From the NCBI RefSeq assembly GCF_030407435.1, contig NZ_JASDDK010000004.1, forward strand, positions 271,617 to 335,616: a stretch of 64,000 nt of DNA. The letters run 5' to 3'. Under the pieces are notes generated by a model that was not told the origin of the DNA, made no database searches, and was given only the letters and a program-made list of their open reading frames with translations. Source of the stretch: Winogradskyella bathintestinalis (lineage in GTDB: Bacteria; Bacteroidota; Bacteroidia; Flavobacteriales; Flavobacteriaceae). The translations under genes were made by a program, and so were the position numbers. Positions 9,901-19,486 of this stretch are shown here, piece by piece; within the stretch, counting starts at the first letter, position 1, and each line of letters begins with the position of its first letter.

Positions 9901-10447
9901 TATCTAAATCACCATCCATATCATAATCAAAAAAAGCCGCTTGTGTAGAATAAGAGTTATCGGCCAAATTATACTCTTGAGCCATCTCTTTAAAAGTATT
10001 ATCTTTTTGATTTATAAATAAGAGGTTCTTCCTTTTCTCTGCCGTTGGATGCCCAGTGCGACAGACATAAATATCTAACCATCCGTCTGCATTAATGTCT
10101 ATCATGGTTACACCAGAAGACCAATCTGCTGATGCTGTTTTAGAGGATTGTGTAATGTTTTCAAATTCGAAATTGCCTTTGTTTAGAAATAAATCATTTG
10201 AAACTTGATTTCCTGTAAAATAAAGATCTACTAAACCATCATTATTTATATCACCTGAAGCAACGCCACCTCCATTAAAAGAATATATATAATTTAGAAT
10301 ATTAAGCTCGCCATCTAATGGCAAATCATTAGAAAAGTCAATTCCAGTTGTACTAGAGGTCAATATAGAGAAAGGCCTATCTGTCTCTTTTTCGCTACAA
10401 GTGAACAAAAGCATAGCTAAAATAATATAGATAGAATATCTTACCAT
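6989..10447 (-). CDS. FG-GAP/VCBS repeat lipoprotein with ASPIC/UnbV domain
   Basis: A large secreted protein of 1152 residues with a lipobox (LLFTC, Cys17). It contains many DxNxDGxxDI/L calcium-binding loops of FG-GAP/VCBS repeats (for example DINNDGLVDLYFTGN, DYDMDGDLDMYLLN, DVDLDGNLDVVLIGN), arranged as two seven-bladed-propeller-like blocks (about 45-480 and about 640-1080). Between them lies an ASPIC/UnbV (CRTAC1-like) module near 510-590 (GLGTKVWIY then LKVIWPDG). The family is common in Bacteroidota PULs and is thought to act at the surface, probably in ligand binding; no enzymatic activity is established. It follows GH92 by 42 bases and is transcribed with it. The number of repeats was not counted exactly. 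Confidence 0.88.
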   Translation of the reverse strand: MVRYSIYIILAMLLFTCSEKETDRPFSILTSSTTGIDFSNDLPLDGELNILNYIYSFNGGGVASGDINNDGLVDLYFTGNQVSNDLFLNKGNFEFENITQSSKTASADWSSGVTMIDINADGWLDIYVCRTGHPTAEKRKNLLFINQKDNTFKEMAQEYNLADNSYSTQAAFFDYDMDGDLDMYLLNHMHEMTGLNNPRKRKLNSESESTDKLYRNNGIGSNGHPVFEDVSKEAGITIEGFGLGIGISDVNQDGFPDIYVSNDFITNDVLYINQGDGTFKNDISKMIKHQSHNGMGNDIADINNDGFTDILVMDMLPSTNEKRKSMLSKPNFDLFEYSKYFGFEPQYMRNTLQLNNGNNDGGNHFSEIGQLAGVSSTDWSWAGLMADFDLDGYKDIYVSNGYLKDMTDLDFIVYRKRHTMFTSKEKSDSIYLSSIKRLPEIKQQNYFYKNNGDLTFKDVSSSWLQESLTFSNGVTYADLDNDGDLDIVTNNINEKASVLKNNAINKTKENTYLSINFKGDKLNPNGLGTKVWIYKNNMVQYAENYTSRGFQSAVSPSLNFGFKTKTNADSLKVIWPDGHLKIYKDVTLGTTQILSYSDAKAEPLISNIKDQQFKEVSNSLNIKYLHEDLMFIDFKREPLIPQNYAFNGPAIAVGDVDGDQRDDFFISGSYNFTGKLYKQNSTGTFDTIPFLIDENHEDLGALFFDADNDGDNDLYVVSGGSELFEEGYYQDRLYLNDGKGNFTKSNQLPEITSSGSCVVAADYDKDGDLDLFVGGRVVPGNYGASPESYLLNNTNGSFKNITKAILGTEKFGMVTSALWTDYDNDGWQDLIVVGEWMPITIYKNKKGKLTQKIEIENTNGWWNSINGGDFDNDGDIDYILGNLGENSVFKASVDRPVTLALGDFDKDGKIDPIISSFSKDEDGVYRSYPFASRDLLSEQMLYINNKFRTYKQYATATIKDIALETPYSTLKVTQLKSSYLENLGNGEFKLHALPIPAQFAPVFGTTIKDVDLDGNLDVVLIGNFYHAEVGYGQYDASLGLCLKGNGDGTFMPQNYSESGFLVNGDARALVQINSKKGDLLMASQNKGSLRIFSQKNTTIKNIRIPDKTTHAFITNRDGEKRKVEFYYGEGYLSQSSRTISIPEDASIEFIKN

Positions 10448-10489
10448 GAGGCATTTAATTTTTACTCCTAAAACAAATCTTCAATTCCG

Positions 10490-13276
10490 TTATTTCTCTT
10501 TTCCCCAATCTTTGTTAGGCTTAGGCCCCAAAACAATTTCTAGTTCTCCTCCTTTTTGATAATCCTTATGTAAAAACCAATATGTATCTAATGATTTTGA
10601 ATTTAAAGTTGCACTTTGAATGTACATGTTCTCAGCAGAATTATTCTTCGTAGTAATGATAAATTCTTTACCTTGATAATAGTTATTATTTAGTTTTATT
10701 TTAACTTCATCAAACACAGGACTTGTTAATTCATATCGTGGTTCTATATCATTATTACCTGTTAAACTAAATAATCCTATAGACATTAGGGCACTCACTC
10801 CACTCATTTGTCCTTGATCTTCATCATGACCTCCATAACCTTCATCTGGAGTTACACCACCATAAGCCTGTTCATTTACTTTTCTAACCCAATATTGTGT
10901 TAGCCAAGGTTTCCCAACATGGTTGAATACATGTGCATTAGAACAACCTGGTTGATTAGCATAGCTGACATATCCACTACTATATCCAAAAACAAAATCT
11001 TCTGGTTCAGCTTGTTGAAATGCAAAATTGAGCATTTCAGAAAGCTTATCATTACCACCCATTTCTTTTGAAAGCGTTGCAATATCATGAGAAACCTGCC
11101 AAGTTCCTTGCCAAGAATTAGATTCTATCCAACCACTACCATTTAAAGGGTCGTGGTGCATCCATTCTCCATTGGCATCCTTTGGTAACACTAAGTTTAA
11201 TTCCTTATTAAATAATAATGTCCAAGTTTTAGAACGCTTCAAAAACGTATTATAATCTTCAGACTTATTCAGTTTCTTTGCCATTTGCGCTAATGACCAA
11301 TCTTGAAAAGCCCATTCTAAAGTTTTACCTGCATTACCTGGACAGTAGCCATTATCAATATAAAATTGTACTTCTTCAGGATTATCTCCCATCATTCCAC
11401 CTGGCATATGATTTTGTTTGGTGAGTTGATACGCCTTTTCTTTATCTACTTTAGTCATTAAATTCTTTAACATCGTACTCGCTATAAGATTACTTGCAGG
11501 AGTACCAGTCATAATATATGAATAACCACCAGCAATAGCACCACGTGGTAGAAGTCCACCATTTTCAGCATACTGAACTAGCGATGCAGAAAAGTCATCC
11601 ATAATTTCTGGCCAAGCAAGTCCCCAAATAATATTTAGATTCCACTGTGTTAACCATAAAGCATCAAAATTATACATGTTAAATTTTGCATTACCATCTT
11701 TATCCATAGGTAACTTACGCACTTTAAGTTTTGCTTTCGTAAAGTTAGCATAGCGTTCACCTTGGGTATAATCTGGGTACTCACCATTAACATCGTTAAG
11801 AATATGTCTTCCTAAAAGGATATGCCAAAGGTCTGTGTAAAATTTGGTTTGTTGATTTTCAGTACCTCCCTTAACTTCAATTTTTGAAAGTGTATTATTC
11901 CAAATATCAAATGATTCGTTTTTGTACGTGTCGAAATTCCAATGTGGAGCTTCAGTTTCCATATTTTCTCTAGCATTTTCTACCGAAGTATATGAAATTG
12001 CTATTTTCATTTGTATTTGATCACCAGCTTTTACTGAATAATTTGCAGAAACACCTGTAGTAGGAGCATCCCAATAACTTTGTGTCACACCAGGAAATAC
12101 AATCGAATCGCGACGTGTCATTTTTGGAGTACCTTTTAAAGATTTGATGTCTCTCAAATTCTCTTTTTCATTCCAGCCATCCATTGATTTAAATGGTTTA
12201 TCGAATTTGATAACAAAGAAAATCTTAACATCCTCTGGACCTCCCCAAAATCTCCCTGAAGAATCAAAAGAACCTTCAAGCTCTGTATTACCCACTTTTT
12301 TTACATCAGCATTAATCATTGTTGCATTACCCAAATAGCCACCTAAATTGGTCAGAATATTTGCTTTTTCTGAATCTGATGTATATTTAAATCGATACAT
12401 CGTTGTTCTTTTCGTACTCGTAAGTTCCGTCCAAACATTATGATCTTCTAGATAGAGACGTTGATATCCTGGCATTGCAATTTCGTCATCATGACTAAAA
12501 TTAGATTTCCAGGCTTGAGCGCCTTTTGTTGGGTCTATATTCCCTGTTGTTGGCATAATTTGAATACCAGATAAGCACCAACCATGAACATTACCAAAAC
12601 CGAGCACTTCGGTTGAATTATAGTTATAACCACCTCCATATTGATTTTTATTTCTAGTTACAGGTGCCGCTGCCATCATTCCCATTGGTCTTGCTGCAGG
12701 TGTAAAAAAGAAATAGCGACCTTTAGCAGACTCTATAAATGGATTAACTTTAGAGACAAAATCTGTTGTACTTTCCAAAGCAGGAAACACTTCTATTTCT
12801 GAAAGCCCAAGGTTAAATCCTTCTCCATCAGTAACCACAAAACGTACCCAAGTTACCTTTTTAGTAGGAAATTCAACTAGTTTTGCTGCGCCATTATTAG
12901 GTATAGCAGTAATAGTAATTTCACTTCCATCACTAAATTTTAGTTTTCCTCCAGCGGTATGCTCATCATAACTGGGACGATCATATAAAACAATTTTATT
13001 GATTGCTTGTGAAGCCTCCCAATCTAATTGGATCCATGGTAATCTTGTTTCTCCCCAAGCTCGTTTATAGCCTTCGCATGCCCATTCTCCATTACCATCC
13101 AAACGGATAACACCATCAATAACATTAGAAGCCGGATAATTTGCTTCGGCCGTTGATACGGTAACCTTGGCTTTAGGTGCAATATTATGCGGTGTTGCCA
13201 ATAAAAAATTTGTACTGAATGTTAATAATAAAACACACAGTACTTTAATTGCATTTCTGTTTATGTAATAAAGCAT
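10490..13276 (-). CDS. GH92 family alpha-mannosidase with N-terminal carbohydrate-binding-like domain
   Basis: A 928-residue secreted enzyme with a signal peptide (about 1-28, ending FLLATP). Residues 32-165 resemble a discoidin/F5-8C-type galactose-binding domain (YPASNVIDGV, WIQLDW, FNLGLSEIEVF). The catalytic GH92 region follows: VNPFI, GGGYNYNSTEVLGFGNVHGW, and near the C terminus GYGGHDEDQGQMSG, the acidic GQMS block that in characterised GH92 enzymes holds the catalytic base. GH92 enzymes are calcium-dependent exo-alpha-mannosidases acting by inversion. Linkage specificity (1,2; 1,3; 1,4; 1,6 or mannose-phosphate) cannot be read here. The GH92 domain is longer than average and somewhat divergent, so a non-mannose substrate is possible though the isomerase gene downstream argues for mannose. 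Confidence 0.88.
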   Translation of the reverse strand: MLYYINRNAIKVLCVLLLTFSTNFLLATPHNIAPKAKVTVSTAEANYPASNVIDGVIRLDGNGEWACEGYKRAWGETRLPWIQLDWEASQAINKIVLYDRPSYDEHTAGGKLKFSDGSEITITAIPNNGAAKLVEFPTKKVTWVRFVVTDGEGFNLGLSEIEVFPALESTTDFVSKVNPFIESAKGRYFFFTPAARPMGMMAAAPVTRNKNQYGGGYNYNSTEVLGFGNVHGWCLSGIQIMPTTGNIDPTKGAQAWKSNFSHDDEIAMPGYQRLYLEDHNVWTELTSTKRTTMYRFKYTSDSEKANILTNLGGYLGNATMINADVKKVGNTELEGSFDSSGRFWGGPEDVKIFFVIKFDKPFKSMDGWNEKENLRDIKSLKGTPKMTRRDSIVFPGVTQSYWDAPTTGVSANYSVKAGDQIQMKIAISYTSVENARENMETEAPHWNFDTYKNESFDIWNNTLSKIEVKGGTENQQTKFYTDLWHILLGRHILNDVNGEYPDYTQGERYANFTKAKLKVRKLPMDKDGNAKFNMYNFDALWLTQWNLNIIWGLAWPEIMDDFSASLVQYAENGGLLPRGAIAGGYSYIMTGTPASNLIASTMLKNLMTKVDKEKAYQLTKQNHMPGGMMGDNPEEVQFYIDNGYCPGNAGKTLEWAFQDWSLAQMAKKLNKSEDYNTFLKRSKTWTLLFNKELNLVLPKDANGEWMHHDPLNGSGWIESNSWQGTWQVSHDIATLSKEMGGNDKLSEMLNFAFQQAEPEDFVFGYSSGYVSYANQPGCSNAHVFNHVGKPWLTQYWVRKVNEQAYGGVTPDEGYGGHDEDQGQMSGVSALMSIGLFSLTGNNDIEPRYELTSPVFDEVKIKLNNNYYQGKEFIITTKNNSAENMYIQSATLNSKSLDTYWFLHKDYQKGGELEIVLGPKPNKDWGKEK

Positions 13277-13315
13277 GCTATTATTTTAAAATGATAAAAA
13301 TGAGATTAAACTGAT

Positions 13316-14803
13316 CTAATAACCAGTATTTTGATTTAAACTGGTATTTATGTCACGTTCTCTTTGCGGAACAGGAAATAGATTATGTTTTGCACCAACA
13401 GAAACATCGGGCTTGGCTATATTTACTTTTTCAACAAGCTTACCAAAACGCACCAAATCAAACCAACGTTGACCTTCCCAAACAAACTCTTTTCTTCTTT
13501 CTAAAAGAATGGCTTCTTTAAAGGAGCTGTAATCCATTGCCGTTAAATTTGGTAAAGCACCTTCTTCAGTCCTAGCACGTTCACGAACCGTATTAATTGC
13601 ATTTAATGCAGCTGTAGTTGAACCACCATTTATTTCGTTTAATACTTCTGCATACATTAAAAGAACATCAGAATACCGTAAAAGTTGTAAATCGTTTGCT
13701 GTATTGTTCACATTTGGTTCATTTATGCGATCCCAATATTTAACCACTTTAGGTCCTTCAAAATCGACAACTTCACCATTTATTACATCTTCCGTCATAA
13801 AAGTTACTGCTTTTCTACTATCATTATCGTCAAATGAATTATAAAGATCTAACGTTGGTTGTTCTAAACCTCCACCATTTGGTCGTGAACCGTAAATATT
13901 TGGTAATACCCTAAAGACCAAGTGTCCTCCTTCCCATAGAGTTGTATTTATATCTGTACCTTCTAAGAAACTTATACCAAACAATTCCTCTTTTCCATTA
14001 TTATTTGGAATAAAAAATACATCACTGTAATTTGCCCATAAAGAAAAAATATTAGAGCCCATAACTTCCTCAAGTTTAACTTTCGCAGTATTTATATCGA
14101 CACCCTCTTGTAACTTAGCTTTTGCCATATAAGCTTTTGCAGACCATAGAGTAGGTCGACCGTTATCATTACCTGTTTGTGCGGATGGTAAATTATTTTC
14201 CGCAATTGTAAAATCCTCAAATATTTGCGAATACACATCCTCTATTGAAGCTCGTGGCAGGTATGAACCTGACTCAAAACTTGTAGAAGAATGAAGTTGT
14301 AATGGTACGTCACCAAAGAAACGAACCAATTCAAAATATAAGAGACCTCTCATAAAACGCGCTTCACCTAATAATTCATTTTTCTTTTGTTCATTCATTT
14401 CAATACTGGGAATGTTGTCTATTGCTAAATTGGCTGCATTAATTCCTAAATAAAGATTAGACCACATTTGTAGAGCAATTTCGTTATCTGGACCGTGAAC
14501 CATATCCGATATTTGATTATAACCGTTGCCTACATTAAAGCTAGATTCCCCTTCATCAGAAGCAATAGCATTAACAGTCCAATAGTTCGCGAAATAAATA
14601 CCATTAGAATTCAACGCACTATCAAAATTGGCACCTAAATGACCATAAATACCATTAATTGCCAGTTGTGCATCTTCAGCTGTTTTATAGAAAGTTCCTA
14701 CCGTATAAAATGGTGCTTCTTCTTCCAAAACATTTTCACAGCTCCAAGTTATTGGAACGAGAATCGCGATGATTGCTAGTTTTTTTAAGTTATATAGTTT
14801 CAT
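13316..14803 (-). CDS. SusD/RagB-type surface glycan-binding lipoprotein
   Basis: A 495-residue lipoprotein (signal ending ITWSC, Cys22) with the family's N-terminal pattern (FYKTAEDAQLAINGIYG), the TPR-like helices (GEARFMRGLLYFELVRFFGDVPL) and the C-terminal block LLERRKEFVWEGQRWFDLVRFGKL. SusD-like proteins lie on the cell surface as a lid over the partner SusC porin and capture oligosaccharides. It directly follows SusC with a 19-base gap, the invariant PUL pairing. The bound glycan is inferred to be an alpha-mannoside from the neighbouring GH92. Confidence 0.96.
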   Translation of the reverse strand: MKLYNLKKLAIIAILVPITWSCENVLEEEAPFYTVGTFYKTAEDAQLAINGIYGHLGANFDSALNSNGIYFANYWTVNAIASDEGESSFNVGNGYNQISDMVHGPDNEIALQMWSNLYLGINAANLAIDNIPSIEMNEQKKNELLGEARFMRGLLYFELVRFFGDVPLQLHSSTSFESGSYLPRASIEDVYSQIFEDFTIAENNLPSAQTGNDNGRPTLWSAKAYMAKAKLQEGVDINTAKVKLEEVMGSNIFSLWANYSDVFFIPNNNGKEELFGISFLEGTDINTTLWEGGHLVFRVLPNIYGSRPNGGGLEQPTLDLYNSFDDNDSRKAVTFMTEDVINGEVVDFEGPKVVKYWDRINEPNVNNTANDLQLLRYSDVLLMYAEVLNEINGGSTTAALNAINTVRERARTEEGALPNLTAMDYSSFKEAILLERRKEFVWEGQRWFDLVRFGKLVEKVNIAKPDVSVGAKHNLFPVPQRERDINTSLNQNTGY

Positions 14804-14822
14804 AATATAAATATTTTATGAA

Positions 14823-17800
14823 TTAAAAGTTTATGTTAATACCCATCAAATAGGTTTTAGAAATTGGATAACCTCCAAAATCAGCCCCAGCACTTAATGC
14901 ATTGTTTTGTCCTCCCCAACTCACTTCAGGATCTACTCCGCTATACTTTGTAAAAGTGTATAAATTTTTACCAGACACGTAGACACGAAGTCTATTTATA
15001 GCCATTTTCGAAAGAAATTTTGACGAAATTGAATACCCTAACGTAATAGACTTCAATCTTAAATAAGAACCATCTTCTATATATACGTCCGAAAACCTGT
15101 TTGTTCTAACTCCGGCATAAGCACGCGTATATTCATTGCTAGGATTTTGAGGTGTCCATCTATTTGCAAAGGCTTCTTTCAGTACATTATTCCGTCCATT
15201 CAGATCCTCTAACGTTAACCTATTGAAATTAGCAATTTCATTACCTGCAACTCCTTGAAAGAAAATATTAAGATCTAAACCTTTATATCTAAATGTATTT
15301 GTTATTCCGAAAGTGTACTCTGGCACAGGATTTCCTAAAAAGGTTCTATCGTTATCAGCATCAACCATACCATCACCATTCAGATCCATATACTTACGTT
15401 CTCCAGGCGTTATTGTACCGTTATCTGTAGCAAACAAGGGTGTGTTTGCTGGTGTATCATCCAATTGCATAATCCCATCAGAAACATAACCGTAGAAGGC
15501 CCCAATTTCACCACCCTCAACCAATCGTTGCCATCCTGTTAAGCCAAGAATACTATTCCCAGTCGGAATGTTGTCTAAACCTGCTAGGTTAGTAATTTCA
15601 TTTTTATTGTAAGCAGCCGTAATATTGGTATCCCATGTGAAGTCATCACTTTCTATATTAGTCGTATTTAAAGAGAATTCAACTCCAGAATTTCTAACTT
15701 CCCCTGCGTTAACAATAAGTTGACTCGCTCCTGTTTGTGTAGGGATTTCTAAGTTTAACAATAAATCCTTAGTGTTCTTTATATATGTATCTACAGTAAT
15801 ACCTACTCTATCATTGAAGAACCTTAAATCTAAACCAACATTATATTGCTCTGTCCGTTCCCATTTTAATTCTGGATTCCCAGGAGAAGTCGGGTAGATA
15901 CCAGAAACAAAAATATTATTGAACGGCTGATAATTGGTGCCAAATGAGGCTAGAGAAGAGTACGGAAGAATTGATTCGTTTCCAATAACACCATAACCTA
16001 ATCTCAACTTTAAGTACATATTAGAGTTCTTCATAAAATCTTCATCAGAAACATTCCAAGCAAATGCTCCAGACGGGAAGAACCCATATTTATTTCCATC
16101 ACCAAATTTTGAAGAACCATCCACTCTACCTGTTACAGTAAAAATATACTTATCACTTAAGATATAATTAAGTCTTCCAAAGTATGATAACAATTTTGAT
16201 TTAACGAGCACATCACTAATCCCTGGAATGGAACTAAATTGTGAAAGGTTGTCAAACCCAAAATTTTCAGTAGAAAAATCTTGAGCAGAAATTCCAATTT
16301 CATCAATTGTAAACTCTTGAATCGAAGCACCGATAAAAGCATTCAATCTATGTTTATTATTAAACGTATTTTCATAAGTCAAAGTGGTCTCTGCCAATAG
16401 ATTTGTGGACAACCTTTTAGATTTTGCTCCGTAAGCACTTGCAGAATTTCCAAAATCCAATTCAGCTACTCTAAATAGATACTCTTCATGAAGTACCATA
16501 TCCACACCACCCGAAACTTTTAAAGTTAAATTATTTAATAATTCCCAATTAATGGCTAGATTATCTAAAACTCTAGTGGTTTTCCCTTTGCTGCTTAATA
16601 AATTTTGGTAAGCGACTGGACTTGCAAAATCTTGAATCATTTCTGGAGAACCGTTAATAGAGTTCATAAACGTACCATCATCTTGAACTTCAAAATTACC
16701 TTTAACGTAATTACCTTCCGAATCAAAAACAGGAAGCATAGGATTAAATAAATACGCCCCAGTTACTGCGCTGCTAACGCCTAATCCACCATCCGTATCT
16801 GTTCTCGCACTATTATAATCACTTCTAGAGACACTAAATGAGTTTTCTATTTTTAATTTATCGGAGGCTTTAAAATCTAAATTGGCTCTAAAATTATATC
16901 GTGTGAAATCTGTTTCAATAATAATACCTTCTTGATTCATATAAGAAGCCGAAAGTGCATACTTAATTTTTTCATTTCCTCCCTTTATGGAAAGGTCATG
17001 ATTGTTAGTAAAAGCAACTCCAAATATCTCACCTTGCCAGTCCGTTCCTTCACCAAATGAGAAAGGGTTTGTATAAAATCTTGGATCGCCATTGTTGTAA
17101 CGAGCCTCGTTAATATAAAAAGCAAATTCACCTGCATTTAGCACATCTAACTCTTTTCCTACTTGACTGACACTTAAATAGGTATCATAATTTATTTGAG
17201 CCTTACCATTTATACCTCGTTTTGTCGTAATTATTATAACACCATTAGCACCACGCGATCCATAAATAGCAGTTGCAGAAGCATCCTTTAATACATCTAT
17301 GGATTCTATATCTGATGGGCTAATTGTAGAAAGTGCATTTAAATTTGGACCTTCTGTAACACTACCTCCAACATTATCACTATTACTATCCACAGGGAAG
17401 CCATCAATTACATATAAAGGCTCGCTTCCTGCATTTATAGAGCTGCTACCTCTAATTCTTACAGAGGTTGCTGCACCTGGTTGACCAGAAGTTTGAGTTA
17501 ACAATAATCCTGATACCCTACCCTGGACAAATTCATCTGGAGTGGTCACCTTACTAGCTTCTAAATCCTTTGCTTTTATTGAGGAAACAGCACCTGATAA
17601 ATCCTTTTTGCTAGAGCTTCCATATCCAATTACGACTATTTCATTTAAACTTGTAATATCTTCTTCTAATTCGACGTTAATAATAGTTTGATTGCCAACT
17701 AATACTTCCTTCGACTTAAAACCTTGATAACTATAAACTAACACGTCTTCCGTACTGTTAACTGTTAAAACATAGTTTCCATCAAAATCAGCTATGGTTC

Positions 17801-17954
17801 CCGATTTTTTGTTTTTTATCAGGATATTTGATCCTGACAGTGGTTGTCCATCCACTTTTGATTTTACCGTTCCTTTAATTTCTATTTGAGCAAACATTAA
17901 AGCATTGCCCAATAGAGTTAATATTATGGAAAGGCTAATTATTTTGAGTTTCAT
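14823..17954 (-). CDS. SusC/RagA-type TonB-dependent outer-membrane transporter
   Basis: A 1043-residue outer-membrane protein with a signal peptide (ends LMFAQ), a carboxypeptidase-regulatory-like beta-sandwich (about 24-105, IKGTVKSKVDGQPLSGSNILIK), the plug domain with IEVL-type signature (IESIDVLKDASATAIYGSRGANGVIIITTK near 215-245) and a long 22-strand barrel ending in an aromatic-rich C terminus (TYLMGININF). It imports oligosaccharides with energy from TonB. It is paired with SusD and preceded by two small surface-protein genes, defining the core of the PUL. Length is normal for the family. Confidence 0.97.
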   Translation of the reverse strand: MKLKIISLSIILTLLGNALMFAQIEIKGTVKSKVDGQPLSGSNILIKNKKSGTIADFDGNYVLTVNSTEDVLVYSYQGFKSKEVLVGNQTIINVELEEDITSLNEIVVIGYGSSSKKDLSGAVSSIKAKDLEASKVTTPDEFVQGRVSGLLLTQTSGQPGAATSVRIRGSSSINAGSEPLYVIDGFPVDSNSDNVGGSVTEGPNLNALSTISPSDIESIDVLKDASATAIYGSRGANGVIIITTKRGINGKAQINYDTYLSVSQVGKELDVLNAGEFAFYINEARYNNGDPRFYTNPFSFGEGTDWQGEIFGVAFTNNHDLSIKGGNEKIKYALSASYMNQEGIIIETDFTRYNFRANLDFKASDKLKIENSFSVSRSDYNSARTDTDGGLGVSSAVTGAYLFNPMLPVFDSEGNYVKGNFEVQDDGTFMNSINGSPEMIQDFASPVAYQNLLSSKGKTTRVLDNLAINWELLNNLTLKVSGGVDMVLHEEYLFRVAELDFGNSASAYGAKSKRLSTNLLAETTLTYENTFNNKHRLNAFIGASIQEFTIDEIGISAQDFSTENFGFDNLSQFSSIPGISDVLVKSKLLSYFGRLNYILSDKYIFTVTGRVDGSSKFGDGNKYGFFPSGAFAWNVSDEDFMKNSNMYLKLRLGYGVIGNESILPYSSLASFGTNYQPFNNIFVSGIYPTSPGNPELKWERTEQYNVGLDLRFFNDRVGITVDTYIKNTKDLLLNLEIPTQTGASQLIVNAGEVRNSGVEFSLNTTNIESDDFTWDTNITAAYNKNEITNLAGLDNIPTGNSILGLTGWQRLVEGGEIGAFYGYVSDGIMQLDDTPANTPLFATDNGTITPGERKYMDLNGDGMVDADNDRTFLGNPVPEYTFGITNTFRYKGLDLNIFFQGVAGNEIANFNRLTLEDLNGRNNVLKEAFANRWTPQNPSNEYTRAYAGVRTNRFSDVYIEDGSYLRLKSITLGYSISSKFLSKMAINRLRVYVSGKNLYTFTKYSGVDPEVSWGGQNNALSAGADFGGYPISKTYLMGININF

Positions 17955-17972
17955 AAAAGTTGTTTTTGGTGG

Positions 17973-18956
17973 TTAGTCGCAGTTTTCTATTAGTATAAAG
18001 TCTTCAAGAGTGTCTGGATCTTGAATAATAATATCACCTACTTCATTTTGAAAAGTATAAGTCATATCAGAAATTACAGAGTTAGGATCGGCACCAAAAA
18101 ATGAATTGGGCCAAAATGTTATTTCCCAAAGATTACCCCCTATATTATCCATAATATTAGCATTGTTCACACCACAATTAGAAACCTCAACACCATCAAC
18201 TAATGCAGTGCCACAAAAATAAACTTGCTCCACATCAAATAGACTTGTATCTCCTTTGGCTGCATCAAAATTGATTTTAATTATATCTTTTAATGTTCTA
18301 ACGTTAGGCTTTACAACTACAGGGTATGGCGCAGGACCACATAAATTAATTAGATTATTATCCGCTCCACTGATTTCAATGCAAGGTGTAAAGTTGACAT
18401 TATAAGCTGGTGCATCCCCAAAATCTAATCCAATACCATATCCAGAATTAGCAACTAAGTAACCCATCTGAGTATTAATATTTTCTTGTCCAACTGTTAA
18501 GGCTAAACTAACTTGTCCATCAACAGTAACACCATCTTCAACATTTACAGGTGACTCAGATATAAAAACAGTCCATTTTACAAGTCCATAATTCTCTCCT
18601 ATACCAACTACTGATTCGATTTCTTCTGACCAAGTAAGCATGGAATTTGTAGCAATATCGGCATCAGTGGCTAATCTTAAAGTGCCATTGCCCACTGGAG
18701 ACGAATAGGTTACGGTTGCATTTTCTTCAACATTCCAGGAAACTGGTGCTAAAACACCAAATATAAAATTATACCCTGTTGACTCTTGAGGTTGAATACG
18801 CACATTAACTGTTACGCTTATTTCTTCACCAACTGTTGCACTATGTGGTTGTATGACTCCAGTTATAGTCATACACATTGTAAATATTAAGAATGCAAAT
18901 AATAAAAGAACTCTTAAGACTCTCCGTCTTTTAAAAATTATAAATACTTTTTTCAT
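17973..18956 (-). CDS. DUF4961-like secreted surface protein
   Basis: A 327-residue protein with an N-terminal hydrophobic segment (about 14-33) preceded by a very basic stretch (KRRRVLR), consistent with secretion. The early GVIQPHSATVGEEISVTVNV resembles the start of beta-sandwich (Ig/IPT-like) domains, and two to three such domains are likely. I recall DUF4961 proteins as companions of SusCD pairs together with DUF5004 proteins, matching this arrangement. A SusE/F-like glycan-binding role at the cell surface is inference. It lies 11 bases after the DUF5004-like gene and 18 bases before SusC, so it belongs to the same transcript. Confidence 0.7.
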   Translation of the reverse strand: MKKVFIIFKRRRVLRVLLLFAFLIFTMCMTITGVIQPHSATVGEEISVTVNVRIQPQESTGYNFIFGVLAPVSWNVEENATVTYSSPVGNGTLRLATDADIATNSMLTWSEEIESVVGIGENYGLVKWTVFISESPVNVEDGVTVDGQVSLALTVGQENINTQMGYLVANSGYGIGLDFGDAPAYNVNFTPCIEISGADNNLINLCGPAPYPVVVKPNVRTLKDIIKINFDAAKGDTSLFDVEQVYFCGTALVDGVEVSNCGVNNANIMDNIGGNLWEITFWPNSFFGADPNSVISDMTYTFQNEVGDIIIQDPDTLEDFILIENCD

Positions 18957-18967
18957 TTTGGTTGTGT

Positions 18968-19417
18968 TTAATTCTTTTTGAATGAATAGACATAGATATT
19001 TGAATCACAGCCAGAACTAAACTCTAAACTGAAATTATTTACTTCTGAAGTTAAAGGAACGGTTACTAAATTTATAGCGCTAGAATTACCATCATTACCT
19101 GTAAAAATTAATTTCGTAGGATAAGTAATATCATCAAACTTCCAAGTTCCAGACAAAGATTCAGTTCCGAAAGGAATGTTGAAAACTGGTATAGAAAACG
19201 TTGTTGGCTGATCACCGTTATAATCTAGATTTAGAGTAAAAGTTTCAAAATCTAATTTCTCGCTGATATCATTGCCATTTTGAGTGGCTCTATCTATTGT
19301 CCAATTTCCATTGATATTCACTGGAAATTCTTTAAATCCATCGGCATTAATTGTTGCGTCTTCCGTGCAGTTAGAAACAAGAAGAACCAAGCAATAGATT
19401 GCTAAAATCTTTTTCAT
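18968..19417 (-). CDS. DUF5004-like small lipoprotein
   Basis: A 149-residue protein with a lipoprotein signal (LLVSNC, Cys17) and a compact beta-rich mature part (NGNWTIDRAT, LSGTWKFDD, YVYSFKKN) reminiscent of lipocalin-like DUF5004 proteins. It is the first structural gene after the GntR regulator and precedes the DUF4961-like gene and SusC. Its function is unknown; a surface accessory role in glycan binding is inferred from location. Family assignment is by pattern memory and moderate in confidence. Confidence 0.65.
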   Translation of the reverse strand: MKKILAIYCLVLLVSNCTEDATINADGFKEFPVNINGNWTIDRATQNGNDISEKLDFETFTLNLDYNGDQPTTFSIPVFNIPFGTESLSGTWKFDDITYPTKLIFTGNDGNSSAINLVTVPLTSEVNNFSLEFSSGCDSNIYVYSFKKN

Positions 19418-19486
19418 ATGATGTTATGTTTAAATGTTAAAACTTTTTATTAAAAATGCTCAATTTGCATTTATACAGAAGCAGAA